Assembly: GCA_903893675.1 (NCBI GenBank)
Contig: CAITNA010000159.1
Location: 1-50,415 of the forward strand
DNA from: an uncultured Micrococcales bacterium
Lineage (GTDB): Bacteria > Actinomycetota > Actinomycetes > Actinomycetales > Microbacteriaceae
Direction: 5' to 3'
Length of the DNA stretch: 50,415 bases
Every line of letters starts with the position of its first letter. Positions within the stretch are counted from its first letter, which is position 1. Below the pieces are notes generated by a model. The model saw only the letters and a program-made list of their open reading frames with translations, was not told the origin of the DNA and did no database searches. Positions 26,293 to 34,696 of this stretch are shown here, piece after piece. The position numbers and the translations under genes were made by a program.

Positions 26293-27200
26293 TACTTATC
26301 GTCGTCGTTTTTGCGCTTGAGCGAGAGGTAGTCCTCAAGCTCGGCCGCGATCTCATCGGCCGATGGCACGGTGGGAGCCTGACGCTCGAAACGCATCGGG
26401 CCATTGCCCTCGCTCTGGAATGAGCGCTCTAGACCCTCGACCATTTTTGCCAATTCGGTATTCTGCGAAATGTTTTCTTCGAGGTTCTTGAGGAACTCAC
26501 GGTGGTCTTCGCGCAGCTTGTCAGTTGGAAAGACAATGCCGGTTGCGGCGGTGATCTGCTCGAACGCAGAAACGGCTGCGAGTGGCACAACTGTGTCGCT
26601 CAAGTAGTGCGGCACAAGAATGACGAAACCAACTGTCGGAAACTCGGTCATGCTCAAGCGGTACTCGAGCATGTGCAAGATGTTGCCGGGAACCTGAGTC
26701 TGCGGCTTCCACTCAGAGATGCGCTCGATCAAATCTTTTCGATTGCCAGATACGGTCACGCCGAAATTGCGTGTATGCGGAATCGGAAACGGAATTGAGT
26801 GAATCCAGGTGAGGCTTTGAATGTCGAACAGTTCGATGATCTGCTCAATCGCATCGGTGAAGCCCTCCCAGCGGAAGTCTGGTTCGTATCCGTCGAGGTA
26901 AAGGAATTTCTGACCGACTTCATCCGTGACTAGATAAATAGCCAACGATGCTGGTTCGTAGTCGGCGATGTGGTCTTTCTCGAAGTACATCACCGGACGT
27001 CGTGATCGGTAGTCAAGCAATTCGTCGTTATTGAAACTGAGCACCAGACGGTAATCGAGGTTTTCAAAAATGTGCTCGCTTGCGGTTCGAACCATGGAGC
27101 CTGCGTCGGTAAATCCGGTAAGGCCGGCGACCAGGTGAAGCCCGAGAGGAACCTCGAAGTCTTCGTTTTCTAGAGTGAATAATTCACTGGGTGCTACCAC
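26292..27200 (-). CDS. PAC2 family protein
   Basis: The 302-residue protein fits the PAC2 family, named after proteasome assembly chaperone 2: LVAGLTGFTDAGSMV at the N-terminus, LYLDGYEPDFRWEGFTDAI in the middle and ILVPHYLSDT late. In Actinobacteria such proteins may act with proteasome or other assembly steps, but the exact role is not established. No proteasome genes are in this window. GTG 27200 is the start, six bases after TACAAT (leaderless). It is divergent from pepA and coupled to the downstream MFS gene. Confidence 0.88.
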   Translation of the reverse strand: MVAPSELFTLENEDFEVPLGLHLVAGLTGFTDAGSMVRTASEHIFENLDYRLVLSFNNDELLDYRSRRPVMYFEKDHIADYEPASLAIYLVTDEVGQKFLYLDGYEPDFRWEGFTDAIEQIIELFDIQSLTWIHSIPFPIPHTRNFGVTVSGNRKDLIERISEWKPQTQVPGNILHMLEYRLSMTEFPTVGFVILVPHYLSDTVVPLAAVSAFEQITAATGIVFPTDKLREDHREFLKNLEENISQNTELAKMVEGLERSFQSEGNGPMRFERQAPTVPSADEIAAELEDYLSLKRKNDDDK

Positions 27201-27206
27201 TCGAAT

Positions 27207-27212
27207 ATTGTA
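27207..27212 (-). promoter_or_regulatory. -10 box of a leaderless start (PAC2 gene)
   Basis: TACAAT on the minus strand is followed by six bases and the GTG at 27200. The divergent pepA box lies only 10 bases away, so the two promoters must overlap in their upstream parts. Confidence 0.6.
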
Positions 27213-27222
27213 AATCGAGGTT

Positions 27223-27228
27223 TAGAGT
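27223..27228 (+). promoter_or_regulatory. -10 box of a leaderless start (pepA)
   Basis: TAGAGT is followed by six bases and the ATG at 27235, indicating a leaderless pepA transcript. Confidence 0.55.
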
Positions 27229-27234
27229 GAAGCC

Positions 27235-28707
27235 ATGGCTAAACAATTCATCAAAGTTTCTGCAACCACTCCTGCATTCTCGAAGGACAGCGTTTTCGTT
27301 GTCGCAGTCGTTGACCGCAACGGCAAGCTCGAGCTGCACTCAGGCGCTGTCGACGTTTCGTCGCTAAAGGGCCTTGACCTTCAAAAGATCGGTGCCCGCG
27401 CTGCAAACGACGCTGTTCTTCGCGTGCCAGGCCCTAACGGCTCAGTATTCGCACTCATCGGCGGTCTCGGCGATGCCAGCGAAGAGCGCCTGCGCTACTT
27501 CGGCGGCACCGTGGGTCGCACCGTGAACGACTTCAAGCAGGTAATCGTCGGTTTGCCAATTGCCAACGATGTTGAGGCCGGAGCCCTTCTCGAGGGCTAC
27601 GCCATTGGCCACTACAACTACACCGAGTACAAGTCGGACGCCAAGCGCGTTCCTGCACAGACTCTGATCCTGGCGACCAAATACAAGGTGAAGCCAGCCA
27701 CACTTGGCCGCGTCGAGGTGCTTCGCGCCGCAGTACACGACACCCGCGACCTCGTCTCGATGCCTGCAAACGACCTCTATCCACAAAGCTTCGCGGCAGC
27801 CGCATCGCGCTTGGCAAAGGGCGCAAGCGTAACCGTCACCGTGCTCGACGAGAAGAAGCTTGCCGCTGGCGGCTTCGGCGGCCTGATTGGCGTGGGCAAG
27901 GGCTCTGCTCGCCCACCCCGCCTGGTGAAGGTTGAATACAAGCCTGCAGGTGCCAAGAAGAAGATCGCCTTGGTTGGCAAGGGCATCACCTATGACACCG
28001 GTGGCCTCTCGCTAAAGCCTGCGGCCTCAATGCTCGGCATGAAATACGACATGACCGGTGCGGCCACCGTGCTCAACGCCGTCTTGGCCATTGCCCGCCT
28101 GAAGCTGAAGGTTCACGCCACCGCTTATCTGTGCCTCGCTGAGAACATGCCTTCAGGCACCGCAACTCGTCCGGGCGACGTGGTCAAGGCCCGAAACGGC
28201 AAGACCATCGAAGTGACCAACACCGACGCAGAAGGCCGCGTGGTCTTGGCCGACGGTTTGAGTCTCGCCAGCGAGTCATTCCCTGACTACATCATCGACG
28301 TGGCAACCCTCACCGGAGCTCAGCGGGTCGCCCTTGGCACTCGCTATGCAGGCATCATGGGTGACGACGCGACCGTCGCCAAGCTGGGGGCCGCAATCAA
28401 GGCCGCTGGCGAGTATGCCTGGCCAATGCCGCTTGCTGAAGACCTGCGCCCGCTGATCGATGGCCAGATTGCTGACCTCCAGAACGCCAAGGTGGGCAAC
28501 ACCGCCGGCGGCATGATCATCGGTGGCCTGTTCCTGCGCGAGTTCATCGGCAAGAAGAAGGGCTCAAACCAGCCAATTGACTGGGCTCACCTAGACATCG
28601 CTGGCCCTGCCGACAACGAAGGTGCGGGATACGGTTTCATTCCAAAGGGAGCCACCGGTTCATACGTTCGCAGTCTCGTGAACTTCGCCGAGTCTGTAAT
28701 CAAATAG
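27235..28707 (+). CDS. pepA: leucyl aminopeptidase (M17 family)
   Basis: The 490-residue cytosolic aminopeptidase removes N-terminal residues from peptides using two metal ions. The catalytic C-terminal domain shows GKGITYDTGGLSLKP (metal and Lys ligands), YDMTGAA, and the family signature NTDAEGRVVLADGL (about residues 335-348). The length is normal for PepA. It is followed by a strong hairpin (28722-28749), so it is probably monocistronic. The divergent PAC2 gene shares the short promoter region. Confidence 0.96.
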   Translation: MAKQFIKVSATTPAFSKDSVFVVAVVDRNGKLELHSGAVDVSSLKGLDLQKIGARAANDAVLRVPGPNGSVFALIGGLGDASEERLRYFGGTVGRTVNDFKQVIVGLPIANDVEAGALLEGYAIGHYNYTEYKSDAKRVPAQTLILATKYKVKPATLGRVEVLRAAVHDTRDLVSMPANDLYPQSFAAAASRLAKGASVTVTVLDEKKLAAGGFGGLIGVGKGSARPPRLVKVEYKPAGAKKKIALVGKGITYDTGGLSLKPAASMLGMKYDMTGAATVLNAVLAIARLKLKVHATAYLCLAENMPSGTATRPGDVVKARNGKTIEVTNTDAEGRVVLADGLSLASESFPDYIIDVATLTGAQRVALGTRYAGIMGDDATVAKLGAAIKAAGEYAWPMPLAEDLRPLIDGQIADLQNAKVGNTAGGMIIGGLFLREFIGKKKGSNQPIDWAHLDIAGPADNEGAGYGFIPKGATGSYVRSLVNFAESVIK

Positions 28708-28721
28708 CCAAACTGTCGATG

Positions 28722-28749
28722 GGGTCATCCGGGGTTTTCTGGATGACCC
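28722..28749 (+). terminator. hairpin downstream of pepA
   Basis: GGGTCATCC (28722-28730) and GGATGACCC (28741-28749) form a perfect nine-base stem with a ten-base loop. No T-run follows, which is common in actinobacterial terminators. Confidence 0.65.
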
Positions 28750-28777
28750 TCTCAGCTGTCTAGGCACCCTTGAGTAG

Positions 28778-28783
28778 TAAACT
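28778..28783 (+). promoter_or_regulatory. -10 box of the lpdA-sucB operon
   Basis: TAAACT lies 33 bases before the lpdA start; the predicted start near 28790 leaves a leader with the GGAG ribosome site at 28807-28810. No clear -35 is seen. Confidence 0.45.
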
Positions 28784-28816
28784 TTTCGGGTTCGTCCCCC
28801 TTATTAGGAGCATGTT

Positions 28817-30193
28817 TTGGCTGAGCACAATTTCGACGTAGTAATCCTCGGCGGAGGAAGCGGTGGCTATGCAGCTGCGCTTCGTTCGGCACAGTTGGGC
28901 AAGTCAGTTGCTCTCATCGAGAAGGACAAACTCGGAGGCACCTGCCTCCACCGCGGTTGCATTCCTACCAAGGCACTGCTTCACGCAGCCGAGGTTGCAG
29001 ACACCGTAAAGGACGCAGCGCACTACGGCGTTAGCGCAAACTTCAACGCAATCGACATGAACGTGGTCAACACCTACCGCGATGGAATCGTCGACAAACT
29101 CTTCAAGGGCCTCACCGGCTTGGTCAACTCGAAGAACATCACTGTTGTTAAGGGTGAAGGCCGCATGGTCGGTGCAAAGACCATCCAGGTTGGCGAAGAC
29201 CGCTACACCGGAACCAACCTCGTGCTTGCTTCGGGTTCATACTCGCGCTCGCTGCCTGGTCTCGAAATTGGTGGTCGCGTAATCACCTCTGAGCAGGCAC
29301 TGCAGATGACCTTCGTTCCAAACAAGGTGATCGTTCTCGGCGGTGGCGTCATCGGCGTGGAGTTCGCATCGATCTGGCGTTCGTTCGGCACCGAGGTAAC
29401 CATCGTCGAAGGTTTGCCAACTTTGGTTCCTAACGAAGACGCATCGGTGAGCAAGGCTCTCGAGCGTGCGTTCCGCAAGCGCGGCATCGAATTCAAAACT
29501 GGCGTTCGCTTCTCGGGTGTTCAGCAGCACGAGAACGGCGTTATCGTTTCGCTCGAAAGCGGCGAGACTCTCGAAGCAGAGCTCATGCTCGTTGCTGTCG
29601 GCCGCGGACCAAACACTGCTGGCCTCGGCTATGAGGAAAACGGCATCTCGATGGATCGCGGCTATGTGCTGACCAACGAGCGTCTGCAGACCAGCGTTCC
29701 TGGTGTTTATGCAGCCGGCGATATCGTTCCTGGTTTGCAGCTTGCACACCGCGGTTTCCAGCAGGGCATCTTCATCGCTGAAGAAATTGCTGGCCTGAAC
29801 CCAGCCGTCATCGACGAGAACGGTATTCCGAAGGTCACCTACTGCGAGCCAGAGATTGCATCTGTTGGTTTGTCAGAGGCGAAGGCTGCCGAGAAGTTTG
29901 GCGCAGACAACATCTCTACCTACGAATACAACCTTGGCGGCAACGGCAAGAGCCAGATCCTTGGCACTGCAGGCTTCATCAAGTTGATTCGTCAGAACAA
30001 CGGCCCAGTGGTTGGCGTTCACATGATTGGCTCGCGCGTTGGCGAGCAGATCGGTGAGGCTCAGCTCATTGTGAACTGGGAGGCATACCCAGAGGATGTC
30101 GCAACCTTGATTCACGCCCACCCAACCATGAACGAAGCGATCGGCGAGGCTCACCTAGCACTTGCCGGCAAGCCACTTCACGCACACGCCTAA
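28817..30193 (+). CDS. lpdA: dihydrolipoamide dehydrogenase (E3)
   Basis: The 458-residue flavoprotein reoxidises dihydrolipoyl groups of 2-oxoacid dehydrogenase complexes with NAD+. An FAD-binding GGGSGGYAAALRSA, the redox disulfide in GGTCLHRGCIPTK, an NAD-binding VLGGGVIGVEFAS, and a dimer domain with the catalytic HAHPTMNEAIGE are present. The start is TTG at 28817, since the earlier ATG at 28812 is in another frame and GGAG lies seven bases upstream of the TTG. sucB follows after 18 bases. Confidence 0.96.
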   Translation: MAEHNFDVVILGGGSGGYAAALRSAQLGKSVALIEKDKLGGTCLHRGCIPTKALLHAAEVADTVKDAAHYGVSANFNAIDMNVVNTYRDGIVDKLFKGLTGLVNSKNITVVKGEGRMVGAKTIQVGEDRYTGTNLVLASGSYSRSLPGLEIGGRVITSEQALQMTFVPNKVIVLGGGVIGVEFASIWRSFGTEVTIVEGLPTLVPNEDASVSKALERAFRKRGIEFKTGVRFSGVQQHENGVIVSLESGETLEAELMLVAVGRGPNTAGLGYEENGISMDRGYVLTNERLQTSVPGVYAAGDIVPGLQLAHRGFQQGIFIAEEIAGLNPAVIDENGIPKVTYCEPEIASVGLSEAKAAEKFGADNISTYEYNLGGNGKSQILGTAGFIKLIRQNNGPVVGVHMIGSRVGEQIGEAQLIVNWEAYPEDVATLIHAHPTMNEAIGEAHLALAGKPLHAHA

Positions 30194-30211
30194 TACTCAG
30201 GAGAACAGTAA

Positions 30212-31567
30212 ATGAGCGAAGTAGTACTTCCAGCACTCGGCGAGAGCGTCACCGAAGGCACCGTCACCCGTTGGTTGAAGAAGGTCGGCGACACCGTTGC
30301 CGTCGACGAGCCTCTGGTAGAAATTTCGACCGACAAGGTCGACACAGAGATTCCTTCACCTGTTGCCGGAACCATTGAACAGATCCTTGTTCAAGAAGAC
30401 GAGACCGTTGCAGTTGGCGCAGTTCTCGCAATCGTTGGTTCGGGTTCAGGCGCAGCAGCTCCTGCCGCTCCAGCCGCCGAGCCAGTTGCAGCAGCACCTG
30501 CTCCAGCGCCGGTTGCAACTCCAGAGCCAGTAGCAGCTCCAGTCGCAGCACCGGCTGCCGCCCCTGTTGCAGCACCAGCACCTGTAGCCGCTCCAGTGTC
30601 AGCACCTGCCCCAGTTGCATCGCAGACCGTTTCGCACACCAGCGACGCTGGCTATGTCACTCCGCTCGTACGCAAGCTTGCCAACGAGTCTGGCGTTGAC
30701 CTTTCATCGATCGCTGGCACCGGCGTTGGTGGACGCATTCGCAAAGAAGACGTTCTCGGCGCAACTCACGCAGCTCCAGCAGTTTCATACGCTGCACCTG
30801 TTGCAGCACCGGCAGCTTCGGCACGACACGTAGCAGCTGCTCCTTCGGCTCTTCGCGGAACCGTTGAGCCAATGTCACGTCTTCGCAAGGTTCTTGCAGA
30901 GCGCGCAGTTGCTTCGATGGTTTCAACCGCACAGCTCACCTCGGTGGTTGAGGTAGATGTCACTCGCATTGCAAACTTTCGCGAATCAGTGAAGGGCGCT
31001 TTCCAGGCAGCAACCGGCAACAAGTTGAACTTCATGCCGTTCTTTGCTCTCGCAGCCGCAGAGGCATTGCGCTCGCACCCAAAGATCAACGCATCGATCG
31101 ACGGCGACAACATCGTTTACCACAACGGTGAGAACATCTCGTTCGCAGTCGACACCGAGCGCGGATTGCTCACCCCGGTCATCCGTGAAGTTGCATCGCT
31201 GAACCTCGCGCAGATTGCAGGTCAGATTGTTGACCTCGCGAACCGCACTCGCAACAACCAGTTGAAGCCAGATGAGCTCAGCGGTGGAACCTTCACCCTG
31301 ACCAACACTGGTTCACGCGGCGCGCTGTTCGACACTCCTGTTGTCTTCTTGCCTCAGTCGGCAATCCTCGGCACCGGCATCGTCACCAAGCGCCCAGTGG
31401 TTGTAACCGCAGCCGATGGCAGCGACAGCATCGCGATTCGCCACATGGTCTACTTGGCACTCTCGTATGACCATCGCCTGATCGACGGCGCTGACGCAAG
31501 CCGCTTCTTGGTCGACGTGAAGAACCGCCTCGAAGAGGGCAACTTCTCGGCCAACCTCGGCATCTAG
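30212..31567 (+). CDS. sucB: dihydrolipoamide acyltransferase (E2, 2-oxoglutarate dehydrogenase type)
   Basis: The 451-residue E2 component has one lipoyl domain (residues 1-76, lipoyl Lys42 in EISTDKVDTE), an Ala/Pro-rich linker (about 78-148), a subunit-binding domain (TPLVRKLANESGVD, about 150-185) and the acyltransferase domain ending with YDHRLIDGADA (catalytic His and Asp). Many actinobacterial homologues have two lipoyl domains; this has one. It could serve 2-oxoglutarate or pyruvate dehydrogenase. It follows lpdA and stands close to the lipoate genes lipB and lipA, which modify Lys42. A terminator follows at once. Confidence 0.93.
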   Translation: MSEVVLPALGESVTEGTVTRWLKKVGDTVAVDEPLVEISTDKVDTEIPSPVAGTIEQILVQEDETVAVGAVLAIVGSGSGAAAPAAPAAEPVAAAPAPAPVATPEPVAAPVAAPAAAPVAAPAPVAAPVSAPAPVASQTVSHTSDAGYVTPLVRKLANESGVDLSSIAGTGVGGRIRKEDVLGATHAAPAVSYAAPVAAPAASARHVAAAPSALRGTVEPMSRLRKVLAERAVASMVSTAQLTSVVEVDVTRIANFRESVKGAFQAATGNKLNFMPFFALAAAEALRSHPKINASIDGDNIVYHNGENISFAVDTERGLLTPVIREVASLNLAQIAGQIVDLANRTRNNQLKPDELSGGTFTLTNTGSRGALFDTPVVFLPQSAILGTGIVTKRPVVVTAADGSDSIAIRHMVYLALSYDHRLIDGADASRFLVDVKNRLEEGNFSANLGI

Positions 31568-32187
31568 TTCGCATTAGAAGAAGTGACCCGGTCAAAAGGC
31601 TGGGTCACTTTTTCTATTAACCAACCATCTGGGCCAGCCGATAGATAGAGCTCTGCCTCGAGCTCTGCCCCAGCACACTCGCCTGAAACCTTGACCGAAC
31701 GCAGCTGCCCAAGCACGATGTCGCGGTCGACCCGAATGCTCGGATGAGCATCCAGAAAGTCGGTCAACAACCGCCCCGCAACTGGCTGGCACTGCATCTT
31801 CGGCGCCGCAGGCGAAATCAATTTCGGCGTTGTGGTCGCGATAGTGGATTGCTTGGGTAGAGAAGGCGGCGACCTATGGGGAGCGAGCACTAGGCCGGCA
31901 ATTTGAGCTGCCACCATGACGACCCCAAACCCGCCAATCAGCCAGGTTCGGCGCGAACCAGAAACCGGCCTCGGTGACTCGCCCAAAACCGCCAGTGCGT
32001 CTTGGTTTTCGACTTGCAGATAGACCCTGCCATTGCTCAGCATGAGCGGTTGGGCCTTGAACCCGAGCCGATTGAGCCTGACCATGGCGGCAAACCAGTT
32101 GCTGAGAAGCCTCGGGGCTCGCCTGCCGAAATCGTGCATCGAACGATGGTGCCCTGGCGGAGCATCCAAGTGGAATAAAAGCCGCAA
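31564..32187 (-). CDS. unknown membrane-anchored protein
   Basis: The 207-residue frame has a basic N-terminal part (about residues 1-85), one hydrophobic segment (TWLIGGFGVVMVAAQIAGLVLA split near 84-105), and a C-terminal part with two Cys (CQPVAGRL, GECAGAELEAELYLS) that would lie outside the membrane, possibly joined by a disulfide. I do not recognise a family. The start is uncertain: TTG 32187 is the longest, and ATG codons for residues 17, 35 or 49 are alternatives. It lies divergent from lipB with a symmetric -10 element between them, and its last 50 bases contain the sucB terminator. Confidence 0.6.
   Translation of the reverse strand: MRLLFHLDAPPGHHRSMHDFGRRAPRLLSNWFAAMVRLNRLGFKAQPLMLSNGRVYLQVENQDALAVLGESPRPVSGSRRTWLIGGFGVVMVAAQIAGLVLAPHRSPPSLPKQSTIATTTPKLISPAAPKMQCQPVAGRLLTDFLDAHPSIRVDRDIVLGQLRSVKVSGECAGAELEAELYLSAGPDGWLIEKVTQPFDRVTSSNAN
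31581..31613 (+). terminator. intrinsic terminator of the lpdA-sucB operon
   Basis: AAGTGACCC (31581-31589) and GGGTCACTT (31602-31610) form a perfect nine-base stem, 12-base loop, followed by a T-run. It lies inside the 3' coding end of the convergent unknown gene. Confidence 0.85.
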
Positions 32188-32197
32188 TCTGTGGATT

Positions 32198-32204
32198 TAA
32201 ACTA
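32198..32204. promoter_or_regulatory. symmetric -10 element shared by lipB and the unknown gene
   Basis: TAAACTA reads TAAACT on the plus strand, six bases before the lipB ATG (leaderless), and TAGTTT on the minus strand, 11 bases before TTG 32187. Confidence 0.5.
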
Positions 32205-32209
32205 AAACA

Positions 32210-32842
32210 ATGCCCCTGTTCGAAACTCTTGGACTCGATCCCAATTTTGTGGATTACGAGCAGGCCTGGCAAATCCAGCGCAAGGTTCACTCAGAGGTAG
32301 CCTCAGGCGCAAGACCGGACACCGTTTTGCTGCTTGAGCACGCATCGGTTTTCACCGCGGGCAAGCGCACGGAATCTGAAGAGCGCCCGATGGACGGCAC
32401 CCCGGTAATCGACGTCGACCGCGGTGGCAAAATCACCTGGCACGGCCCAGGCCAGCTGGTTGGCTACCCGATCATGCAGCTGCCTGACCCAATCGACGTG
32501 GTTGGCTACGTGCGCTGGCTCGAGCAGGTTCTGATTGATTCGATTGCCGAATTCGGTGTCACCGGCGAACGCGTTGGCGGCCGAAGTGGCGTGTGGGTAC
32601 ACGTCGACGGTGCATTCGAGAAGGTTGCCGCCATCGGCATCCGGGTGGCCGAAAAGGTCACGATGCACGGATTCGCGCTGAATTGCAACAACTCGCTCGA
32701 CCCGTATGAAACGATTATTGCCTGTGGAATTCGCGACGCGAAGACCACCACCCTGTCCAGACTTTCTGGTCGGGAAATCACGCCAGCAATGGCGGCCGAA
32801 GTTGTCACAAGGCACCTAGGCGAAATTGAGAAACGACGATGA
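32210..32842 (+). CDS. lipB: octanoyl-[acyl-carrier protein]:protein N-octanoyltransferase
   Basis: The 210-residue enzyme moves octanoate from acyl carrier protein to lipoyl domains, the first step of de novo lipoylation. Motifs: KITWHGPGQLVGYPI (about 64-78), the VGGRSGVWV stretch, the Lys/His pair in KVTMHGFALNCNNSL, and IIACGI with the acyl-thioester Cys. ATG 32210 follows TAAACT by six bases, fixing the start. lipA overlaps by four bases, so the two enzymes are made together. Confidence 0.96.
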   Translation: MPLFETLGLDPNFVDYEQAWQIQRKVHSEVASGARPDTVLLLEHASVFTAGKRTESEERPMDGTPVIDVDRGGKITWHGPGQLVGYPIMQLPDPIDVVGYVRWLEQVLIDSIAEFGVTGERVGGRSGVWVHVDGAFEKVAAIGIRVAEKVTMHGFALNCNNSLDPYETIIACGIRDAKTTTLSRLSGREITPAMAAEVVTRHLGEIEKRR

Positions 32843-33831
32843 ACGACAAGCCAGAAAAGAAGTTGCTTCGCATTGAGGTGCGCAACGCATCGGTGCCTAT
32901 CGAACGCAAGCCCGAGTGGATCAAGACCCGCGCCAAGATGGGCCCTGAGTATCAGTCGCTTCAGCTCTTAGTAAAGAACGAGGGCCTGCACACCGTTTGC
33001 CAAGAGGCAGGTTGCCCGAACATTTTTGAGTGCTGGGAAGACCGCGAGGCGACCTTCTTGATCGGCGGCTCGCAGTGCACTCGTCGCTGCGACTTTTGCC
33101 AGATCGACACCGGCAAGCCTGCAGACTTTGACGCAGACGAGCCGCGTCGCGTTGGCGACTCTGTGAAGCAGATGAACTTGCGCTATGCAACCGTCACCGG
33201 TGTCGCACGCGACGACCTCGAAGATGAAGGTTCATGGCTCTACGCCGAAACCATTCGCCAGATTCACCTTCAGTCTCCAGGCACCGGCGTCGAGATCTTG
33301 GTTCCAGACTTCTCTGGAAACCCAGAGCACCTGCAGCGAGTATTCGATGCAAAGCCTGAGGTATTCGCACACAACCTCGAGACCGTTCCACGGATCTTCA
33401 AGCAGATTCGCCCGGCCTTCCGTTACGAGCGCTCACTCGACGTCATCACTCAGGCACGCAACGCCGGCATGGTCACCAAGTCGAACCTGATTCTTGGCAT
33501 GGGCGAAACCGATGATGAAATCATCCAAGCCCTTCAAGACCTGCACGATTCCGGAACCGACATCATTACCATCACGCAGTATTTGCGCCCGACCCCGCGC
33601 CACCACCCAATCGATCGCTGGGTGAAGCCTGAGCAGTTCGTCGAGCTGAACAAGATTGCCGAGGACATGGGCTTCCTCGGAGTGCTCAGCGGGCCACTGG
33701 TTCGTTCGTCATACCGAGCCGGACGCCTTTGGGCTTCGTCGATGGTGAAGAAGGGTCGCGCGATTCCAGCCGAGCTTCAGCACCTGGCCGATGCCGCACT
33801 GGCCCAGGGCTTCAGCCAAGCCGTTCACTAA
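32839..33831 (+). CDS. lipA: lipoyl synthase
   Basis: The 330-residue radical-SAM enzyme inserts two sulfurs into octanoyl groups on lipoyl domains. The auxiliary cluster Cys are in CQEAGCPNIFECW (about residues 53-66), the radical-SAM cluster in CTRRCDFCQI (CxxxCxxC), and the C-terminal RSSYRAG Ser ligand is present. It overlaps lipB by four bases. DUF4191 follows after 19 bases. Confidence 0.97.
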   Translation: MNDKPEKKLLRIEVRNASVPIERKPEWIKTRAKMGPEYQSLQLLVKNEGLHTVCQEAGCPNIFECWEDREATFLIGGSQCTRRCDFCQIDTGKPADFDADEPRRVGDSVKQMNLRYATVTGVARDDLEDEGSWLYAETIRQIHLQSPGTGVEILVPDFSGNPEHLQRVFDAKPEVFAHNLETVPRIFKQIRPAFRYERSLDVITQARNAGMVTKSNLILGMGETDDEIIQALQDLHDSGTDIITITQYLRPTPRHHPIDRWVKPEQFVELNKIAEDMGFLGVLSGPLVRSSYRAGRLWASSMVKKGRAIPAELQHLADAALAQGFSQAVH

Positions 33832-33837
33832 ATCGTT

Positions 33838-33843
33838 TAGGCT
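33838..33843 (+). promoter_or_regulatory. -10 box of a leaderless start (DUF4191 gene)
   Basis: TAGGCT is followed by seven bases and the ATG at 33851. It lies just after the lipA stop and supports both an internal promoter and this start codon. Confidence 0.6.
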
Positions 33844-33850
33844 ATTGCGC

Positions 33851-34573
33851 ATGGCTAAGAGCACCGCACCTAAGATCCCTGCAAAGACCAACCGCGAACC
33901 AGGGCGATTCCGCCAACTGCTGAAGGTTTACGCGCTCACCGCGAAGACAGACAAGCCTGCGGTGCTTTGGTCGATTCTTGGCTTCGTTGTTCCGCTGGCA
34001 ATCGGCTTGATCATCGCCAACGTGGTTGCTCCGGGCAACATCATTTCGAATGTCATGTGGGGCGTCCTCGGCGCTGCCGCCGGTCTTCTGATTGCAATGA
34101 TCATCATGTCTCGTCGCGCAGAGGCAGCTGCCTATGCACGCTTCGAAGGCCAGCCTGGTGCAACCGGTGCCGTGCTCAACTCGGCTCTTCGTCGCGGCTG
34201 GCGCTTCAGCGAAATGCCAGTGCACGTTAGCCCCAAGACTCAGGAACTCGTTTTCCGCGCTGTCGGCCCAGCCGGCATCGTGCTGATTGGCGAGGGCACC
34301 TCGAAGGCCCGCGTTCAGGCCATGGTCGAGGATGAGCGCCGCAAGGCAGCCCGCATCGCGCCTGGCGTTCAGATTCAGACCTTCTATGTGATCCCTGGCG
34401 ACTCGCACGCAACTTCGCTTGCAAAGCTCGGCCCGACAATCCTCAAGCTCAAGCGCAGCCTCAGCCGCAGCGAGGTCACCGTGGTGGCCAACCGCCTCGA
34501 CTCAATCGGCACGAACATCCCAGTGCCAAAGGGCATTGACCCGAACAAACTGCGTCAGCAGCGCCAGCGCTAA
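33851..34573 (+). CDS. DUF4191 family membrane protein
   Basis: The 240-residue protein has a basic N-terminus, two hydrophobic segments (about residues 38-85) with a conserved SRRAEAAAYARFEGQPGA stretch right after, and a soluble C-terminal half, as in DUF4191. Function unknown. The start at ATG 33851 is chosen because TAGGCT lies seven bases upstream; an upstream in-frame start would overlap lipA. In many relatives an RDD-family gene follows before glnA; here it is absent and glnA comes next. Confidence 0.9.
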   Translation: MAKSTAPKIPAKTNREPGRFRQLLKVYALTAKTDKPAVLWSILGFVVPLAIGLIIANVVAPGNIISNVMWGVLGAAAGLLIAMIIMSRRAEAAAYARFEGQPGATGAVLNSALRRGWRFSEMPVHVSPKTQELVFRAVGPAGIVLIGEGTSKARVQAMVEDERRKAARIAPGVQIQTFYVIPGDSHATSLAKLGPTILKLKRSLSRSEVTVVANRLDSIGTNIPVPKGIDPNKLRQQRQR

Positions 34574-34574
34574 G

Positions 34575-34600
34575 TTTTACATCGGCGTAACAAGTTACGC
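34575..34600 (+). promoter_or_regulatory. putative nitrogen-regulator box upstream of glnA
   Basis: TTTTACATC-GG-CGTAACAAGT-T-ACGC starts two bases after the DUF4191 stop and matches the amtB box (1924-1949) at 23 of 26 positions. It contains TTTAC-6 bases-GTAAC and the inverted repeat GTAAC-AA-GTTAC. Binding by GlnR or a similar regulator is inference. Confidence 0.6.
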
Positions 34601-34624
34601 GCAAGTCACCCCCTGCCCCGCAGA

Positions 34625-34630
34625 TAAACT
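34625..34630 (+). promoter_or_regulatory. -10 box of glnA
   Basis: TAAACT lies 67 bases before the glnA ATG. The -35 position has no match to TTGACA, which fits a promoter that needs an activator at the box upstream. Confidence 0.45.
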
Positions 34631-34696
34631 GAATCGGTTGGCTTCAAAGGCGCGCCACCAACCACAATTCGCTTCAGCTATCGAAGGGACATTTCC

